Shown here in pieces: positions 1 through 13,555 of a DNA stretch of 64,000 nucleotides (its first letter is position 1; each line of letters begins with the position of its first letter). Below the pieces are notes generated by a model, which saw only the letters and a list, made by a program, of their open reading frames with translations, made no database searches and was not told the origin of the DNA. A program made the position numbers and the translations under genes. This DNA comes from Toxotes chatareus (lineage: Eukaryota; Chordata; Actinopteri; Toxotidae), in assembly GCA_016801885.1 (NCBI GenBank), contig CM028903.1:16103035-16167034 (forward strand). The letters are read 5' to 3'.

Positions 1-3000
1 GCAGGATTGAAATTCATTGCCGGAGACAAGTGGATCAGAAGTTATGTTTGAAAGTAAAGGACAGAGAGAACAGCGTCCACAATTCAAAGTGGCTGATTCA
101 GTCTCTGAGTCCCAGACTGCCATTAAGGCAAACAGAGCAGAATGAAAAGATATAGCAGGATAATGGAGAGGTTAAAAAACAAAGCAGGGGGTCAGTTAAG
201 GACAGAAAGATTTGGGAAAGAGGGATGCCAAGAGAAAGTGAATGGCCTGTTCTTTCTCTAACTGGTCTCTGCTGAGTGCAGATGGGAAACAATCTCTGTC
301 ACATCTGTTGGGGGCACTGGAGGGTGATTTTCACTAAAGCGAGGGAGCAAAGAGATTTTTTTTGCAGAGGTAAGAGAATAGATGGAAGATAGAGAAAAGT
401 TAGAGAGGAAGTGCTGGATGGAAGAGGTAAAATGGAAAGTAGTGAGAGAAAAAAAAACCCACAACACAGTGGGTGGTAAACTTTGTGCAGGTAAGGTGAG
501 AAAGATGCGATGAGATGAGACAGTCGCAGATAGAGAGCGGAGTGGGCAATAGCGTCCGTTAGTGCCCGGTGACTGATCGAACTTTGGTGGTTGCTCATTC
601 AAGATGAGTCTCATAAGATACTAAACGGTCAGTCACTGATAGGGACATTCACAAGGTCAGAAAGTTTGTGTTGGCGATGAAACATTGCTGCTTCTGACTT
701 CTGACCATTTTGGATGAACTGAGTGTGACTGATGTCTTTAAATTGTGGGATAGTTTCTGAAAGAGGAGCACAGACAGCAGAAATAATCTGTCTATAAAAC
801 ACAAACATCTCACAAACATCACATCACATCACAAACCTCTACCCTTACCTACAGAAAAACACTGAGTCACTGGATAGTTGCCTGGGTGGATAAGCTTCAG
901 GCTGCTTTCTTTGCTTTTTTTTTTTTTTTTTTTTTTGGTTTTGTTTTATTTTAGGGCACAAAGGGTGCAGGTGAACTGGGTTGCCATACATGGAAACAGA
1001 CATAATGAGAAAAAAAAAACAAAAACAAAAAAACATTGTCTCTCTCTCTCTCTCACACATCCCCAGAATCAAGGCTGCAGTAACCTCCCACATGCTGCCC
1101 ACACAACCTTGAGATGATTTTTTTTATGACTGCGCTGCCTCTTCCCCACCACACTCGCTACATCAAAGCTGACATCGACGAGAGACACTTTTCTTTAAAT
1201 TCGCCATATGATTTATACATCCACTTTTGGCCTTTTTGAATGAGTAAGCAATGTTAACCTGCATCCCACTGTCACTCCTGTAAATTCTCTGTCTGGGAAT
1301 CTGTTGCTGCTCAGTGAAACAAACTTTACAGAACTTTGATAAAACATACTAACACATAAACCCCTAAGGCTTATGTGCTGGTAATAATGGCTTTGTAAAA
1401 CATATATTTAACATTTCTTAATGCATCATATCCTCCTGGCTATTATTAATAGAGCCAGTGGTTAAAATGATTAACCTCTTTATAAAACATTCCTTATTAG
1501 AAATAACTAAAGGAAAAGACAGAACTTTTGTGTTTAGTGTTTGCATATGTTTATGCTGAAGCCTACGTTCACAGCTGTGTGTGTAGTTGTGCTGCCTCAC
1601 ACAGATTTAATATGGTAACTGTGTTTGTGTGCCAGAGTTGTTGTGCATTTCTTAATGAGGACAGGGACACTGAACTCTGCTGAGGACATGTAGTATATTT
1701 AGGGTGCATTCGATAACAATGACATTGAACAAGAGGCATTCAGGACAGCAGAGGACTTTTTAACCCGGCAGCGATGGCTGTTGTGGAATCGTTTAACGTT
1801 ACGTGTCCAGTGAGACACTCTGTCTGTAGCGCCCGCTTCTTTTTCTAGTTATTGTCAGTGGTAGGACTGTGTGTCTCTTTGTGTCTCTGGTGAGAGCCTA
1901 AACATTTTCTTCACAAATGAGTCAACAAAACAATATTTGAAACAGATTTTCTGTGAGCCACATCAGCCCTGACCAGTATTTCCCATATGAATCTCAGATG
2001 CGCTAAAGCAGAGCAGCGTGGCCGAGTGAAGTGCCTGAGTGATACCAGTGACATTGAACTGGGGACATCCAGAATAATGGAGAGAAGATGGGTGCTAAGC
2101 TTTGAGTGATGTGAGTTGATGGCACTAAACCCTAAGGTAAGAAAAGTAATACTGTTACATAAGCTTACTGTTTCTGTGTTGCCAGGGGTGAGCACTGTTC
2201 TCTTCTCCATAAGTGTCACTCTAAGTGTGTGTGACTGTGTGTGTTTGATGACCACGACCAAGGCCCCAGCAGCAACATCAGAGCATGTTAGAGTTCATGG
2301 ACATAAGTGTAAAGGCGACATAAGTACGCACATATACACACATGTACAAGTACGCACATATACACGTTGAGCCTCAGTATGCCCTTTTTCTCTCCTATGT
2401 AGCATAAAACTTGAGTCAGTCCAAACAATCTGAATCATCAGACCTAAAGTTTCTGCAAAGGTTGTGACATTTTTTTTTAAATGTAAAAAAAAAACAAACA
2501 AAAAAACATCCATCTCTTCTCATTATATCATGAATAAACCCGAGAAAGCAACAAAAAAAGCTGCAGGCAAAGTGAGCCTGTAGGTATTAGAACTTTGTCG
2601 GCCAGCCAACTGTGATGGTCTGATGAAGGTTAACTGTGACACCACAGAGTCGGAAAAAAAAAACAGCGTGACAGATGTCTCACAGTCGCACCAACAGTGC
2701 TTTGGTTCACGTGTTGTTTTATTCTGACGAATCGCTGAAGGAGGATTAAATCACATGTGGAGAGGTCGTGTGCTGCCACAAACTTTGAAACTGAAACAGT
2801 TTGAACTTGTTGCTTTCCATGTGGCTTTGTTTGGGTGCATTAAAATAGAAACTCCTGCAGCACAACACATTGTCACAACTATAGATTTGTAATGTTTCCT
2901 TACAGCCCTCAAACAGAATTCAAGGCTTTATAACACCTGTAGATAACCTGAAACACAATCCTTGTGTGTTCCAGACCCAGTGAGTTGTTAGCATATCAAA

Positions 3001-3138
3001 CACTATATGACGTCAGGCACACTTCAGCACATTCAAAACTTATCACTACCCTACAAACAGTAGAGCAAAACAATTAATCAATCAATCAATAAGGTGAGTT
3101 CATTAAAATTAAATGAGAAAGCAAGCTATGTCTCATAC
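1..3138 (-). other. kcnab1: kcnab1 intron 3 (partial)
   Basis: Non-coding DNA from the exon 3 donor to the window edge. I looked on the minus strand for the next Kv-beta exon (motif FDTAEVYAAGK) and did not see it. Contents: a purine-rich stretch (1-600), poly-T (915-936), a short (CT)n at 1038-1054 and several A-runs. The open frames here have no recognisable protein content. Confidence 0.85.
915..936. repeat. poly-T tract
   Basis: Twenty-two consecutive T residues, read directly. Confidence 0.95.
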
Positions 3139-3176
3139 CTCATCTGTTATCTGTCCTCCGAATGTCACCCATGTAC
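3139..3176 (-). CDS. kcnab1: kcnab1 exon 3, 38-nt micro-exon
   Basis: Reads GT (completing Gly85), then TWVTFGGQITDE, and ends on a codon boundary (phase 0). In joined numbering Thr86, Trp87 and Gln93 match Kv-beta-2 Thr56, Trp57 and Gln63, which contact the bound NADP(H) in the aldo-keto reductase core. The acceptor on the minus strand is a CT-rich run ending CCTCCAG; the donor is GTATGA. Thr at position 95 matches Kv-beta-2, whereas mammalian Kv-beta-1 has Ser there as I recall. The next core exon, which carries the catalytic Asp and Tyr, is not in the remaining 3138 bases, so the gene continues past the left edge. Confidence 0.95.
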
Positions 3177-4509
3177 CTGGAGGGAAAAGGGAGAGAGAGA
3201 GAGACACGTTTCAGGATTAGTAAACATTTCTATCCCATCAGTCTTTTCTGTCAGTATCTATGTGTGTGTGTGAGTGTTTGACATCCTGAGGTAAACACTA
3301 CTAATCCCAGGGCTGTGACACCAGCTGAGGGAGGCTGTCAGGTCCACATGAGGAAAATCTGTCCTGTTCAGACCTGTAGTTCAGTACTGAAGGATCACCT
3401 TGTGTGAGTGCCTGTTAGCTCTCTCTGTCTTCACCGGCGACTGTTTGTGTTTGTTATGGTCATGAATATTCTGAAGACCTTGTGTCCTCTGTCCATGTGT
3501 TTATGTTTGTGTGTGTGCGTGTGTTTCGGTGTCGAGCGTGCATGTGTGTACTCCTGACTACATGCTCCTGATTGCCCTGCAAACAATGCAGATAAGACAG
3601 ACAACAAGCTAAGCCAACCCTACCAGAGCAGACACTAAATCCTCGGCACATTCCCTCACTGAATTATGCATGTAGCTTTGTTGTGGCAGAAAACGTTTCC
3701 CATTCAGATTATGTCAAAACAGTTTTAGCTATCTAAAAGTGTCCTGCTCTGCCAGACAGACAGATAGAGAGAATAAGAGAGAGAGGTGGGGGAGGAACAC
3801 CTTTTTCTATCAAAAACCTGTCTGGTGCAAACTTTAAATGCTGCGTGGCTTATGTGTGCACAGGGAGCAGCTGGAAAATCTGTGCTGTCTGACAAGATAG
3901 GAGGCAGTTTGTGTTGTAGTGCATTTGAAATTTGGCAGGGGAGGACAAGGAAAACTGTCCACCATGTTTCTTTTTCTCCTCATTTGGGGGTATGTGCTCC
4001 TCACTTCATGAAATCCTATTTTGTGTCCATCACTTTAATTGTTGAAGGCTTATTTTCAGGTATTGCAAGTTCTGTGGTTTGGCCGAATACATTTTATTGA
4101 GCATCACCAAGCCGACCCAACATAACAACTACATGTCATCAGAATTTGATCTATTTGGTCCAATAACATTTGAAAAGTCTAGAGGAGCTGTATCACTGAA
4201 TTATTTTATCCCATTCATGTGCGAGAAGCAAACAGGAAGTCAGCCGGATGCCTGGGACTGAATGTATTTATTTATTTCCCCCCTTTAGTTCTAAAACCAA
4301 ACTAGGTCAGATTTTTTGAAATGTATTTTTAATGTAAACAGAAACATGAAATGAACACTGAAATGGATCCCTTATGCTTGGTTAGTACAAAATTGTGACT
4401 ACTGCTATTGCTACTGGTTCTACTGACTATTTCTAAATTACTTCAGTCATACAGTATATTCAACATCTTTTTCTTTGACTCACAACATCTATTTCACGTC
4501 CTTTCATCC

Positions 4510-4660
4510 TTGGAGAGAGATGTCTCCTTTGTTGCTTTTCCTGAGGTTTCTTCCCCTGTCTTTATTCATTTATTTATTTATTTTTAAAGGTCAGAGGGTT
4601 CATATGCTGTACAGATTGTAAAGCCCCTTAAGGAACATGTAAATAAAACTGACTTGACTG
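4510..4660 (+). repeat. dispersed repeat, retroelement-like 3' tail
   Basis: Contains the phrases GATGTCTCCTTTGTTGCTTT and TACAGATTGTAAAGCCCCTT, then AAATAAAACTGACTTGACTG. I recognise this order as the 3' end of a common fish dispersed repeat whose tail gives short GACTT-type arrays. The copy is degenerate and interrupted by a (TTTA)n run near 4565. The family name is not certain. Confidence 0.55.
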
Positions 4661-5286
4661 TTTCAGCCAGAAAACTTTGTCAACCAAGTAGAAGAACCCA
4701 TGTTTTTTTTCGCCTGCCATATAGTGTATAGACTATTAATTTATAGAGTATTAATTTAGAATAGTGATGAGTAAAATAATGTAAAATCCTCCAACTAATT
4801 AAGTATTCTCGTTTTTGGTGGGTTATTTATTAATTCCCTCTCCTCCTCTCCCTGCTCTCTCTGTTTTATTTCCCAGTTCAATCTTTTCAGGCTTTCTCTC
4901 ACCTACCCACTGCCCCAGTTCCCACAATTTCACACCGAATGAACAGACAATTCTACTTCTGACTCTCATGACCTCCATTCCTAAACCGTCATACAACAAC
5001 TGATATACCTCAGAGACAGGGGACAAAGGAAAGACTCTTCACCATCTGCCACCATTTCATGATGCAGTGGAACTAATTATCCCATACATTGAAATATCAT
5101 CAGCTCCAAAGTGGTTTAACTTACAGTTGACATGCTTACGATTAATTGGATCATTTTGTGCATAACAATATTATCTTAACATAATAAGGAGCAAGAAAGC
5201 TGCAGTTCTCAAAATGCATCATCAGCAGAGGGGTGGTTTGTGTTTACTTGTCATGTTTGTGTGTATGAGTGCGCCCATCCGTCTGA

Positions 5287-5293
5287 GTGTGTG

Positions 5294-5324
<31 letters not shown>
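5287..5324. repeat. (GT)n then (GTGC)n microsatellite
   Basis: A GT run of about 20 bases followed by GTGC tetranucleotides. Alternating purine-pyrimidine throughout. Confidence 0.95.
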
Positions 5325-6417
5325 AATCAGCCCTTTAAGCTGTGTCCACCGTGGTGAAAATGTAATCACAGCTGACGATGTCCGGTCGCAGCTCTGAGCT
5401 TTGTGTGTGAGCAGGAGGCTCAGCATGGGATGAAAACCCTGCAGAGCTCTAATGTCAAGGCCGCTGCACTTATACTGTAGGTTCAACTTAGTTTTCGGTT
5501 TGATAGAAATTAAGGCCTTGCCAACATAAATACTCATTTTTTTCTCTCTCTCTTTAGAGACTGCTTCTGGTGGAAAGTGCAGGAAGTGGCACTTGATGTT
5601 GCTATGCAACAATAATACATCTGATAACCTTGCAGTGCTTTTTTCTACAGCTGAAAGGTGTTCAAACCCAGACTATCACCTCATAAAGCAACTACAGAGT
5701 CTTTAACATTTATATTAAGAGTAGATGAACATAAGAAGAGGACCTTGTTTGACAAGATTTGAGGTTAAAATCCCTTCACTCTCTTCTTTTCTCCACACCG
5801 AGGTGTTTCTACTGTCATATTTTGCAGTTTATGGTGATATTTCTGTCTACACACTACACACAGCAAGCACTTAACTCGACAGGTCAAAAGAGACGAGACA
5901 AAACCGACATAAGCCCAACTTTACAAGGAGGAGAACAGTTGGTGAGAAGAAATAAAAGGGACAGAAAATGAGGAGAACAACAAGGCAGAGGATGATGAGA
6001 TAAGAGTTGTGGATTTGGCAAGAGGTGTCATTTATTCTTTCAGCTTTGTGCGAATCCTTTTAACCTGAATCTTGAGTCTTGAATCCAGTCCTGCGCCTGG
6101 CAGCGTGATAGATAGCACACATTTAGATGAAACATTTCTCTCTGGTGTCTCAGTTTAACTGACCTCCTAACTCTCTTTTTCAGCAATTTTCAGCCTGTCT
6201 GACTATAGATAGAAAGGCTGAGTCATGATTTTTTTTTTTTTTTGTTTTTTATTTCAAGCTCCAATAAAATGGTGCAGTACATCCCTGAACTGGTTGTGGT
6301 TGCAAAGTATAGTTTTATCTAGAGAAGACCAACAAAAAGGCAAATTATAGTTTGACATGGCTCACACAGGGAAAACTACACGTATCATCTTCTAACAGAC
6401 GAATCTCTGAACAATTA

Positions 6418-6504
6418 AAGGAACTGCATTTCGTTACCCTGTCCTTGTACATGCGTAATGACAATAAAGTTGAATCTAATCTAATCTAATCTAATATAAT
6501 CTAA
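6418..6504 (+). repeat. dispersed repeat tail with (AATCT)n
   Basis: Contains GCATTTCGTTACCCTGTCC, then AATGACAATAAAGTTGAATC, then about five AATCT units. This is a familiar 3' tail of fish non-LTR or SINE-like elements, where the end of the element seeds a pentanucleotide array. The upstream part of the element cannot be delimited. Confidence 0.6.
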
Positions 6505-7526
6505 AAATATAAAATATATACACGTATGTATGATGTGTATGGATATGTTTGCACAAGGAAGAAGAGTTATAAATCTGCTGTCATTTTCTGGAAAGTGGAA
6601 AAAGCAGAATTATCTTTCTCACTCTGTGTGATTGGTTTCCCTAGTGTGTGTGTGTGTTAAAGTTTAAAGAGCATACATGGCGGCACCTTTTATTTTTGTA
6701 GAGAATAAACAAAGAGAAAAAAACTTTCTCATTTTCTCACATATACCGTCCTGTTTCCAATCATGTAGCATGCCCTTGTCTCTTGCACTGCCGCTTTGAG
6801 TTTTATTGATTTCTTCAAAACAATTCTTTGCCTTCGTCTCCTGTTATATCTGTATCTGTTTTGTCTACTCTCTCAGCTCCAGTCCTGCTTACAGGAGGTG
6901 GATAAAACAGCAAAACACTTCATAATGCACAAAACATAAAAATAATATGTTTCTGTTTTCTGTTTTTTCCACCCGGTTGACATAATACCGGAGAGGCTGT
7001 AGTACATCTCGGTCTGTTCTCCTTCAAAAGTACCACAGTGACATCATGCAGAGGTCCATCCTCCTGCTGCCTTCTTCTCTACACTGCAGGACTGCAGGAT
7101 TTTCTGGGAGAACCATTTTAAGAATTCATCAATCAACTGTGCCGCATCAGCTCAGCGAGCGTTCAGGAAAAAACACAGACCTGGATAGCATGTGGCATGA
7201 TTGTGGTGTGAGAGGATGGGATAAAAAGCTATGGGTTCATGAAGATAATGCTGATCATGAAGTTCTGCATCGACTTTTTATCCTTCTGTTTTGTCAGCCA
7301 ATTAAAGTGGGTTTGCACGTGTAAACACACACACACACACTCAGCCAATTAGAGCTGCTGGAGCCAGGACAGTGAAGACACTGCAGACCCCCCCCTGCAG
7401 TCACTCTTTCAGCTGTTTGCAGTGAATGAGGAGACAGTGAATTATCTGCAGGAGCAGACTGCCTGTGCCGAGAGGTCACGATGAATTCACTAATCACTCC
7501 TCTTATCAATTAATCCACTCTCTGTG

Positions 7527-7528
<2 letters not shown>

Positions 7529-7563
<35 letters not shown>

Positions 7564-7566
7564 TTT
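7529..7566. repeat. (TC)n followed by poly-T
   Basis: About 26 bases of TC repeat followed by 12 T residues. Confidence 0.95.
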
Positions 7567-9179
7567 ATTCAGTTCAGTTTCAATTAACTAGTGAGGGGGT
7601 TTTCACATTGTAAACAGAGAACACTGTTACACAGTATGTGACATTTTCAGATGCCTGTAAATTGAATTGATATTAAATTGTGTTCCGCTTGAATGTGAAA
7701 TGAGCTTTTTTATTGCCAGTGGAATGGAAATAACTGATACTGAATCGACTTTCAGAATATGGCTCTTTGTGCTGATATGAAAAAGAGAGAGAGACTGAAT
7801 TTTACACGGTCAGAGTGACAGAGTGACAGTGTGACAGGTTTTTCAGTCTAAAGTGCTGCCAGAGAAAACATGAAGCAGTACTTATATTGCTGTATTATTG
7901 TAGAAGGCTGGTGTGTGTGTTAATTAACATTTCATGTGTTTTACATGATAAAACTAAACAAATATCATCAGCAAATGTAAAAACTAATTCTTTGAATTGT
8001 CTTTTCTATAGCCTGTTGAACCCATATGACAAACTGTGTGCCTGTGGATCTGTGGACCCTCTTGATTGTGCCTCAGCACAGAGCTAACCTCTGCTCGTAC
8101 CAGTAGCTGGGCCCAGGGAGAATAATACCCAGAGGGACAGAGAAAGCAAAAGACCAAAAAAAAAAAAAGGAAATGTGTAAAATTGGGAGAGAATTTGTTT
8201 GAGGAAGAAATGAGAAAAGGTGAGTGCAGAAAAATGAAAAAGAGAAATAATGAGACACAAAAGGGATTTATTTCTCTCCAAATAAACTCCAAAACAGGCA
8301 GCAAGTGGACCTTTGAGTTGAGTTTATCTATGCTCATTCATTTTCTTTTCAGAATTATGAAGCCAAACCAAAGAATCTCTGCTCTGAATTTTAACTGCAA
8401 CAACAATCATTTATTACTTTCCCTGTAGCTCCAGAGAGAAGCTACTCCATGCCAAGGTCACACAGATACTTTATTGTTGCATAACTATTGGATAGTTCAT
8501 GTAAAACAAATCCTGATTTTCAGCCAAGTTTGCCAGTTTCAAAGTTTTAAAAGCAGCTCTGGATCCAGTGTAGCTATAACTCAGAGAGCAAAGATACAGC
8601 AATATCACTCGAATAAATATTTTTTCATGAACAACAGCTACTTAAGCAAATGTTTTGATGTAAAAACCAAACTTAGTTACAGCTTGAAAGACAGCCTAAA
8701 TCTCGGGATTAGTGGCTACAATTTGTATGTTGCCTTGTGTGAAGTGTGGATACAGGCTGTGGGGATTTGGAAAAGCAAATGGAAAAAAAAAAAGTGAATT
8801 TCTGTGAAAAACAGGTCTTCAACCGATTAAACCCATTATGTAAATGAAGCCGGTTCTGGTGAGGCAGTGTTTCTCTAGGGGCATCATCATGCAGCTGCAG
8901 ATTGGCTCTTTAAAGAGTGTGACTCTTGCGACAGTGCTTCACACAGCCGACAACGAATGGAAGCAAAGGACAGAATCTCGGTTTAACTGGACTGAGTGTT
9001 GTGTTCACTGTCAGTCAGCCAAATGAATTTGTGAGTATGTATTTTCTACACTGAATTTTGTTGGGGTAGAACAGTGAGCATATCCGCACATATACCACAC
9101 ACACGCACACACACATCATCATTATCCTCAAGTTAAACAGTGAAACACCGTTTAGCATCCTGCTCTTTTCCTTCACTCT

Positions 9180-9365
9180 TCCTCTTTCTCCCCTGCCAGC
9201 ATCATGTCCGCCCTGGGCATAGCATGTGGCGGGCAGCTGGCATTATGCTGACCTTTTCTGCTCTGCGCAGCTCAGCCAGTTTGAGTCAGACCTCTCAGTC
9301 TACCGTGAACCACCTGGGGCAGCAGCTCTCAGAGGTGGCCTGGGAGCCAGACATTATCCCCTGAA
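9180..9365 (+). other. exon-like GC-rich island, function unknown
   Basis: A stretch clearly richer in GC than its surroundings. It is preceded by about 40 bases of pyrimidine tract ending CCTGCCAG, with a second acceptor-like CTGCGCAG near 9270. Two overlapping plus-strand frames run through it (to 9363 and 9420), but neither resembles a protein I know. It is antisense to kcnab1, inside intron 2. It could be a non-coding RNA exon, a regulatory element or chance. Confidence 0.25.
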
Positions 9366-11190
9366 AAACAATAGTTCTGCCCAGCACCAAAAAGCCTCTT
9401 TGGATGTAATCTACCATTGAAATCAGGGAGAGTCCTTTTGCTTCTACGTCATGGTCCCTTTTTATTCAATACATTTATCCAATACGTCCAGCCAGCTTTG
9501 TCACTTTTAATTAAAAGCTTCATAGTATCGTGACACACAAAGATCAAATCAAAGATTACATGAAAACATACTCAGTCACGCACAGTAAAACTTTAAATGC
9601 CAATCGATCAGGTCTGCCAAAGTGGAAATAAAAACAGAAATTCACCGCTGTGTAATTCAGTAATATTCAATGCCAAGCATCACGACTGATGCAAAGTTGA
9701 AAACAGTAGGTGTCTTGCACTTGGGTTTAGCCTGAAACTGGTGAAAAATATAACTGAGAAAACCAAATCAGGATCTTTCAAATCCATACGAAAGCAGCAA
9801 GAGCTCCTCAGTCAATATGCAGAAGCTTAGTCAACAGAAGAATGACTTAGACATGACTCTGGGATTCAGAGCGATTAGGGGGAGATGCACGGGTCTAACT
9901 GAAACATCAGGAGGCAGCCTAGAACTGGGAGTGTTAATTATTGACAAACAAATCAACGAATTATTGATTTTGCCAGGACTAGAGAATATGCCCTCAGTAG
10001 GGTTAACACTTGTGCAGCATGTCATCACCAAAAACCCTCAGTCTTAAAACCCTGACTGAAGCATCCTCTGAGTGTAAACACCGGTCAAGGTCAGCCTGTC
10101 TAAGCTTGGTAAAGCTCATGTCCCATGAACACCATAAGTTTTGATCCGATTTACGGGATGATGGATGAGCTGCACCCTGAAGGGCCCCCTCTCAGCAGAG
10201 CTAACAGTGTGAATTGGTGTTTTATCCAATCCCGACCGTCCTGCAGGCCTGATTTATTCAGGATTTTCAAACTTTTACTGTATTCACATAATCAGATCTC
10301 ATCAATATGAAAACAATTCTGTAGAAATGTGCATGAAATTGTATGCTTTAAGAAAACCGAGACATCTGTTTTTGCATCTCTTGGCCCAAACAACTTTACT
10401 GGAGTTACTCGATTGGACCAAACTGCTGGATTAGTAACATTCAACATTTATCGTCTGATTGTGGTTTTAATGATGTTGAGCAATGTATAGCTTTAAAACA
10501 CACAATTTCCTTTTCTTAAACCTAGGTGCATGAGTGGACTCTTGAGAAGATATGCAACTAATGTATAAATCATATTAGAGTGCAGCTATCATAATTGGAA
10601 CACCATGTGGAGTTTCAGTGGAGTTTCCACCAGAAATTAGAGAAAAAAAAAAGAATAATTGTTGTAGTTGGTGATGATTTATCTTAAACTTCCAAGACCT
10701 GGACTCAGATATCATGTATAAATTAACCGTGCATCTTGTAGTACGTTTAAGTGTTCTGGTTGGATCAACAACTGGTGTTACTCAAGTTACAACACAAAGC
10801 AATAGAAGTTATTCTTTCCCTGTAGTGAGTTAAAATCTTAGGCTTAATATCTTAAGTTTGGTCTGACTGATGAATGAACACAAGCGTTTTAAAGTAACAA
10901 CCAAACAAGAAAGGTCAGTTAAATAATAAATATCTTGTACTTTATCACAATACCATTTTTCCTATGTTTACTTTATCTCTCTATTGTTTTGCATGTGTGT
11001 ATAAGGATCTATACGCACCTTCTACTGCATTTTATTTGTCCAAATGTGTTTGTCATGTGCTGTAGTTCTCCCAATACAAGAGACAAGGAACACTGTTCCT
11101 TGCAGGAACACAAACATTTTATGGGCACACAATCCTCAGTTGTTGTTTTGAGAACTCTTCATGGTGGCAGAAATAGGTATGCCGGCTACT

Positions 11191-11209
11191 GTGTGTGTGT
11201 GAGTGTGTG

Positions 11210-11260
<51 letters not shown>
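11191..11260. repeat. (GT)n microsatellite
   Basis: Seventy bases of GT with single GA and GC interruptions, lying about 420 bases downstream of kcnab1 exon 2 in transcript order. Confidence 0.97.
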
Positions 11261-11261
<1 letters not shown>

Positions 11262-11682
11262 TTCTTCCCACTCTCATGCTAAATATTGAAGCTGAGGTGG
11301 GGGTGGGTTTGAGACTCTACACGCACAGGCCTATTTTATTAGAAAGAACACCGGTACGTTTGTGTGTTTGTGTAACTGAACAACTGAACCAGGATGTAGG
11401 GGAATAACACACGGTAGGTTTGTACGTTTAGAAATCAGGATGAAATAAACAGTCCAACTCCAGTTCTGTATTTAATCCTGTTTGTTTTACTTTGCCTTAA
11501 CAAGTTTCTTAATTAAGTGTGTAAATTACTTAATGAAATGCTCATATAACAGCTACACATATGCTACAGGACAGAACATAAATAATATTTATTTGTTTAG
11601 TCCATGTAATTTGTGTTGTTGTTTCCTAAGCACAGCCTGATGGAGAATGTGGGTCATGAAGCAGAGTGAAGAGTTTACTCAC

Positions 11683-11726
11683 CCAGTCCTAAGCAAGATA
11701 CTCTAAGTCCTGACTTTCCCAGATTC
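11683..11726 (-). CDS. kcnab1: kcnab1 exon 2, 44-nt micro-exon
   Basis: Reads G, then 14 codons (NLGKSGLRVSCLGL), then G. The first base completes the Arg codon begun by exon 1. The last base opens a Gly codon finished by exon 3. It is the first piece shared by all Kv-beta forms and begins the aldo-keto reductase domain (first beta strands of the TIM barrel). Flanks on the minus strand are a consensus acceptor (TTTTTGCAG) and donor (GTGAGT). The sequence is essentially invariant in the vertebrate Kv-beta family as I remember it. The exon is too short to appear as an open reading frame and was found from the protein motif and the splice sites. Its length is not a multiple of three, so skipping it would shift the frame. 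Confidence 0.96.
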
Positions 11727-13498
11727 CTGCAAAAATAGACAAAAAGGGCAGATCAGATCCTGTACATGCATACACACAACAAAATCTCACACACACAAGG
11801 ATCCAGTGATCCATATATGAAGGACCCTAGATTATGTTTGGTGACATTTGGACAATATTTAAAAGACCCAGTCAGTACAAACTCCTGCCTTAATCCCATT
11901 AGAAGATTAATTTTGATGGACATTTCAGTCTGTGGTAGACAAAAAACATTTAGTTTTTTACAACAGGATGGATGTGGCTTTGCCGCTGATATAATCACAT
12001 GACATCTTGACAGCACTTCTGTCTCCCTGATTTCTCAGAGAAAGGAAATTGAATTTCACTTTCCTGGGAACTCCAGGTAGGTGCTGTGACACTGTCAACC
12101 TCCTACCGTACTGAAACAGGTGTGTGTGTATGTATTGTACAAAGAAGGAGGTAGTAGAGAGGAACAAAATGGTTTTCAGCCCCTTAGTGGTACTTCTCAG
12201 TCAGCAGGGAGGAGAAAAACACCAAGTTATCAATAATGCGATGCAGAGAGAAACAGGATGAAACCAATCAACTCACTGATCAGACAAAATGGAAAACTCT
12301 AATCTATTTAACCTAGTATAAACTAATACCACACATATAAGGAATAATCGAAAGAAAGAACTTGTGACTTGTACATGGCCTAATGGAGATGAAGTGAATT
12401 TGTGTGTGTGTTTGTGTGTACTGTAGCTATTGAACGTGTCTTATTATCTTGCTAATGGCCTCATTAGCTGTGTCATTAACACCACACATACTAAAATAAA
12501 GACAAAGTAAAATAAATTGGACTTTTTCTTGTGTGTGTAGTATACCATATGCATACAGTAATCAGCCTGTCCTTATACAGCATATAACCGCATGCTGTCT
12601 GTGCAACCTCATTAACCCACTAGATCAAGGGCATGCTGACTATAGAGTCTATAGTGGCTCAAGTCACAAGAATGAATAAAATAATTATGTCTATAATTAC
12701 TACTATTTTAATGTACCATTTACATGTTATTTAAACCTGCACAGCAAGCTACTATCACCTAATACAGTTGATATGGCAACTGTCAGTAAATGGTTGCCTA
12801 TTTCCACATGCAGCAGACTTTATCATACAGACATTATCTTTCATTTGGAGTTGTGTTTGTGTCCACCTGACAAATCTAAGTCCAATATCCACTGTCCTGT
12901 TCTGAGGGAAACCCTTGTCTCCTTTGCTGCTAAATGCTCCTCTACATTCACCAGCTAATCTGTAACTTTCTCTGCTGGTCATTTGGAGTTGGGCAGATAG
13001 TGTACAGAGGATCTTTGGGAGTTTGTTGCTGAAACAGCCACCAGCTGAACTTGAGAGCAGTAAAACCAAAACATTGAGCTGAAAGACTCTAAAATGCTTC
13101 ATAGGGCTGTGCTGATAATTATCTGTGGGTTTGTCACTATGAATGACCTTTCAGCTTTATTTGATCTATATTTCATTATAAATGCGTCAATCCAGTTTTA
13201 ATTAGTTTTATTTCTGATATAAAAACATTGATTAGTGCAGCTGTGACGAGCTGCATTATTAATGTCTCTGTATAGCTCGTTTGGTCAACATGATTTGTTT
13301 TTTTAATGTGTTCTATAAATGAATGTACTTGACTTAACGCTCAGATGACAGTTACACAGCAAAGGTTGTCCTTCCTGTCTGTTCCAGCACTGTGGCTGGT
13401 TTGGCAGGTCCCTGCCACGTCCAATCAAGCTTGAGGAACTGCTACTGTCATGTGGACTGATTATGTCACTGGACCGATTATTGAACTGATGCTACAGG

Positions 13499-13555
13499 AC
13501 ACACACACACACACACAGACACACACACACACAGACACAGACACACACACACACA
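13499..13555. repeat. (AC)n microsatellite with AG interruptions
   Basis: AC repeat broken three times by AGAC. Confidence 0.95.

Larger units (their letters stand above)
3177..11682 (-). other. kcnab1: kcnab1 intron 2
   Basis: About 8.5 kb between two micro-exons, bounded by GTGAGT (exon 2 donor) and a CT-rich CCTCCAG acceptor. It holds two retroelement-like 3' tails (near 4.6 and 6.5 kb), several microsatellites and an exon-like GC-rich island at 9180-9365 on the opposite strand. No protein-coding sequence was recognised. Confidence 0.88.

Noticed and set aside
7046..7324. 92-codon plus-strand frame in intron 2
   Set aside because: No homology recognised, and no codon bias or splice context that sets it apart from intronic DNA.
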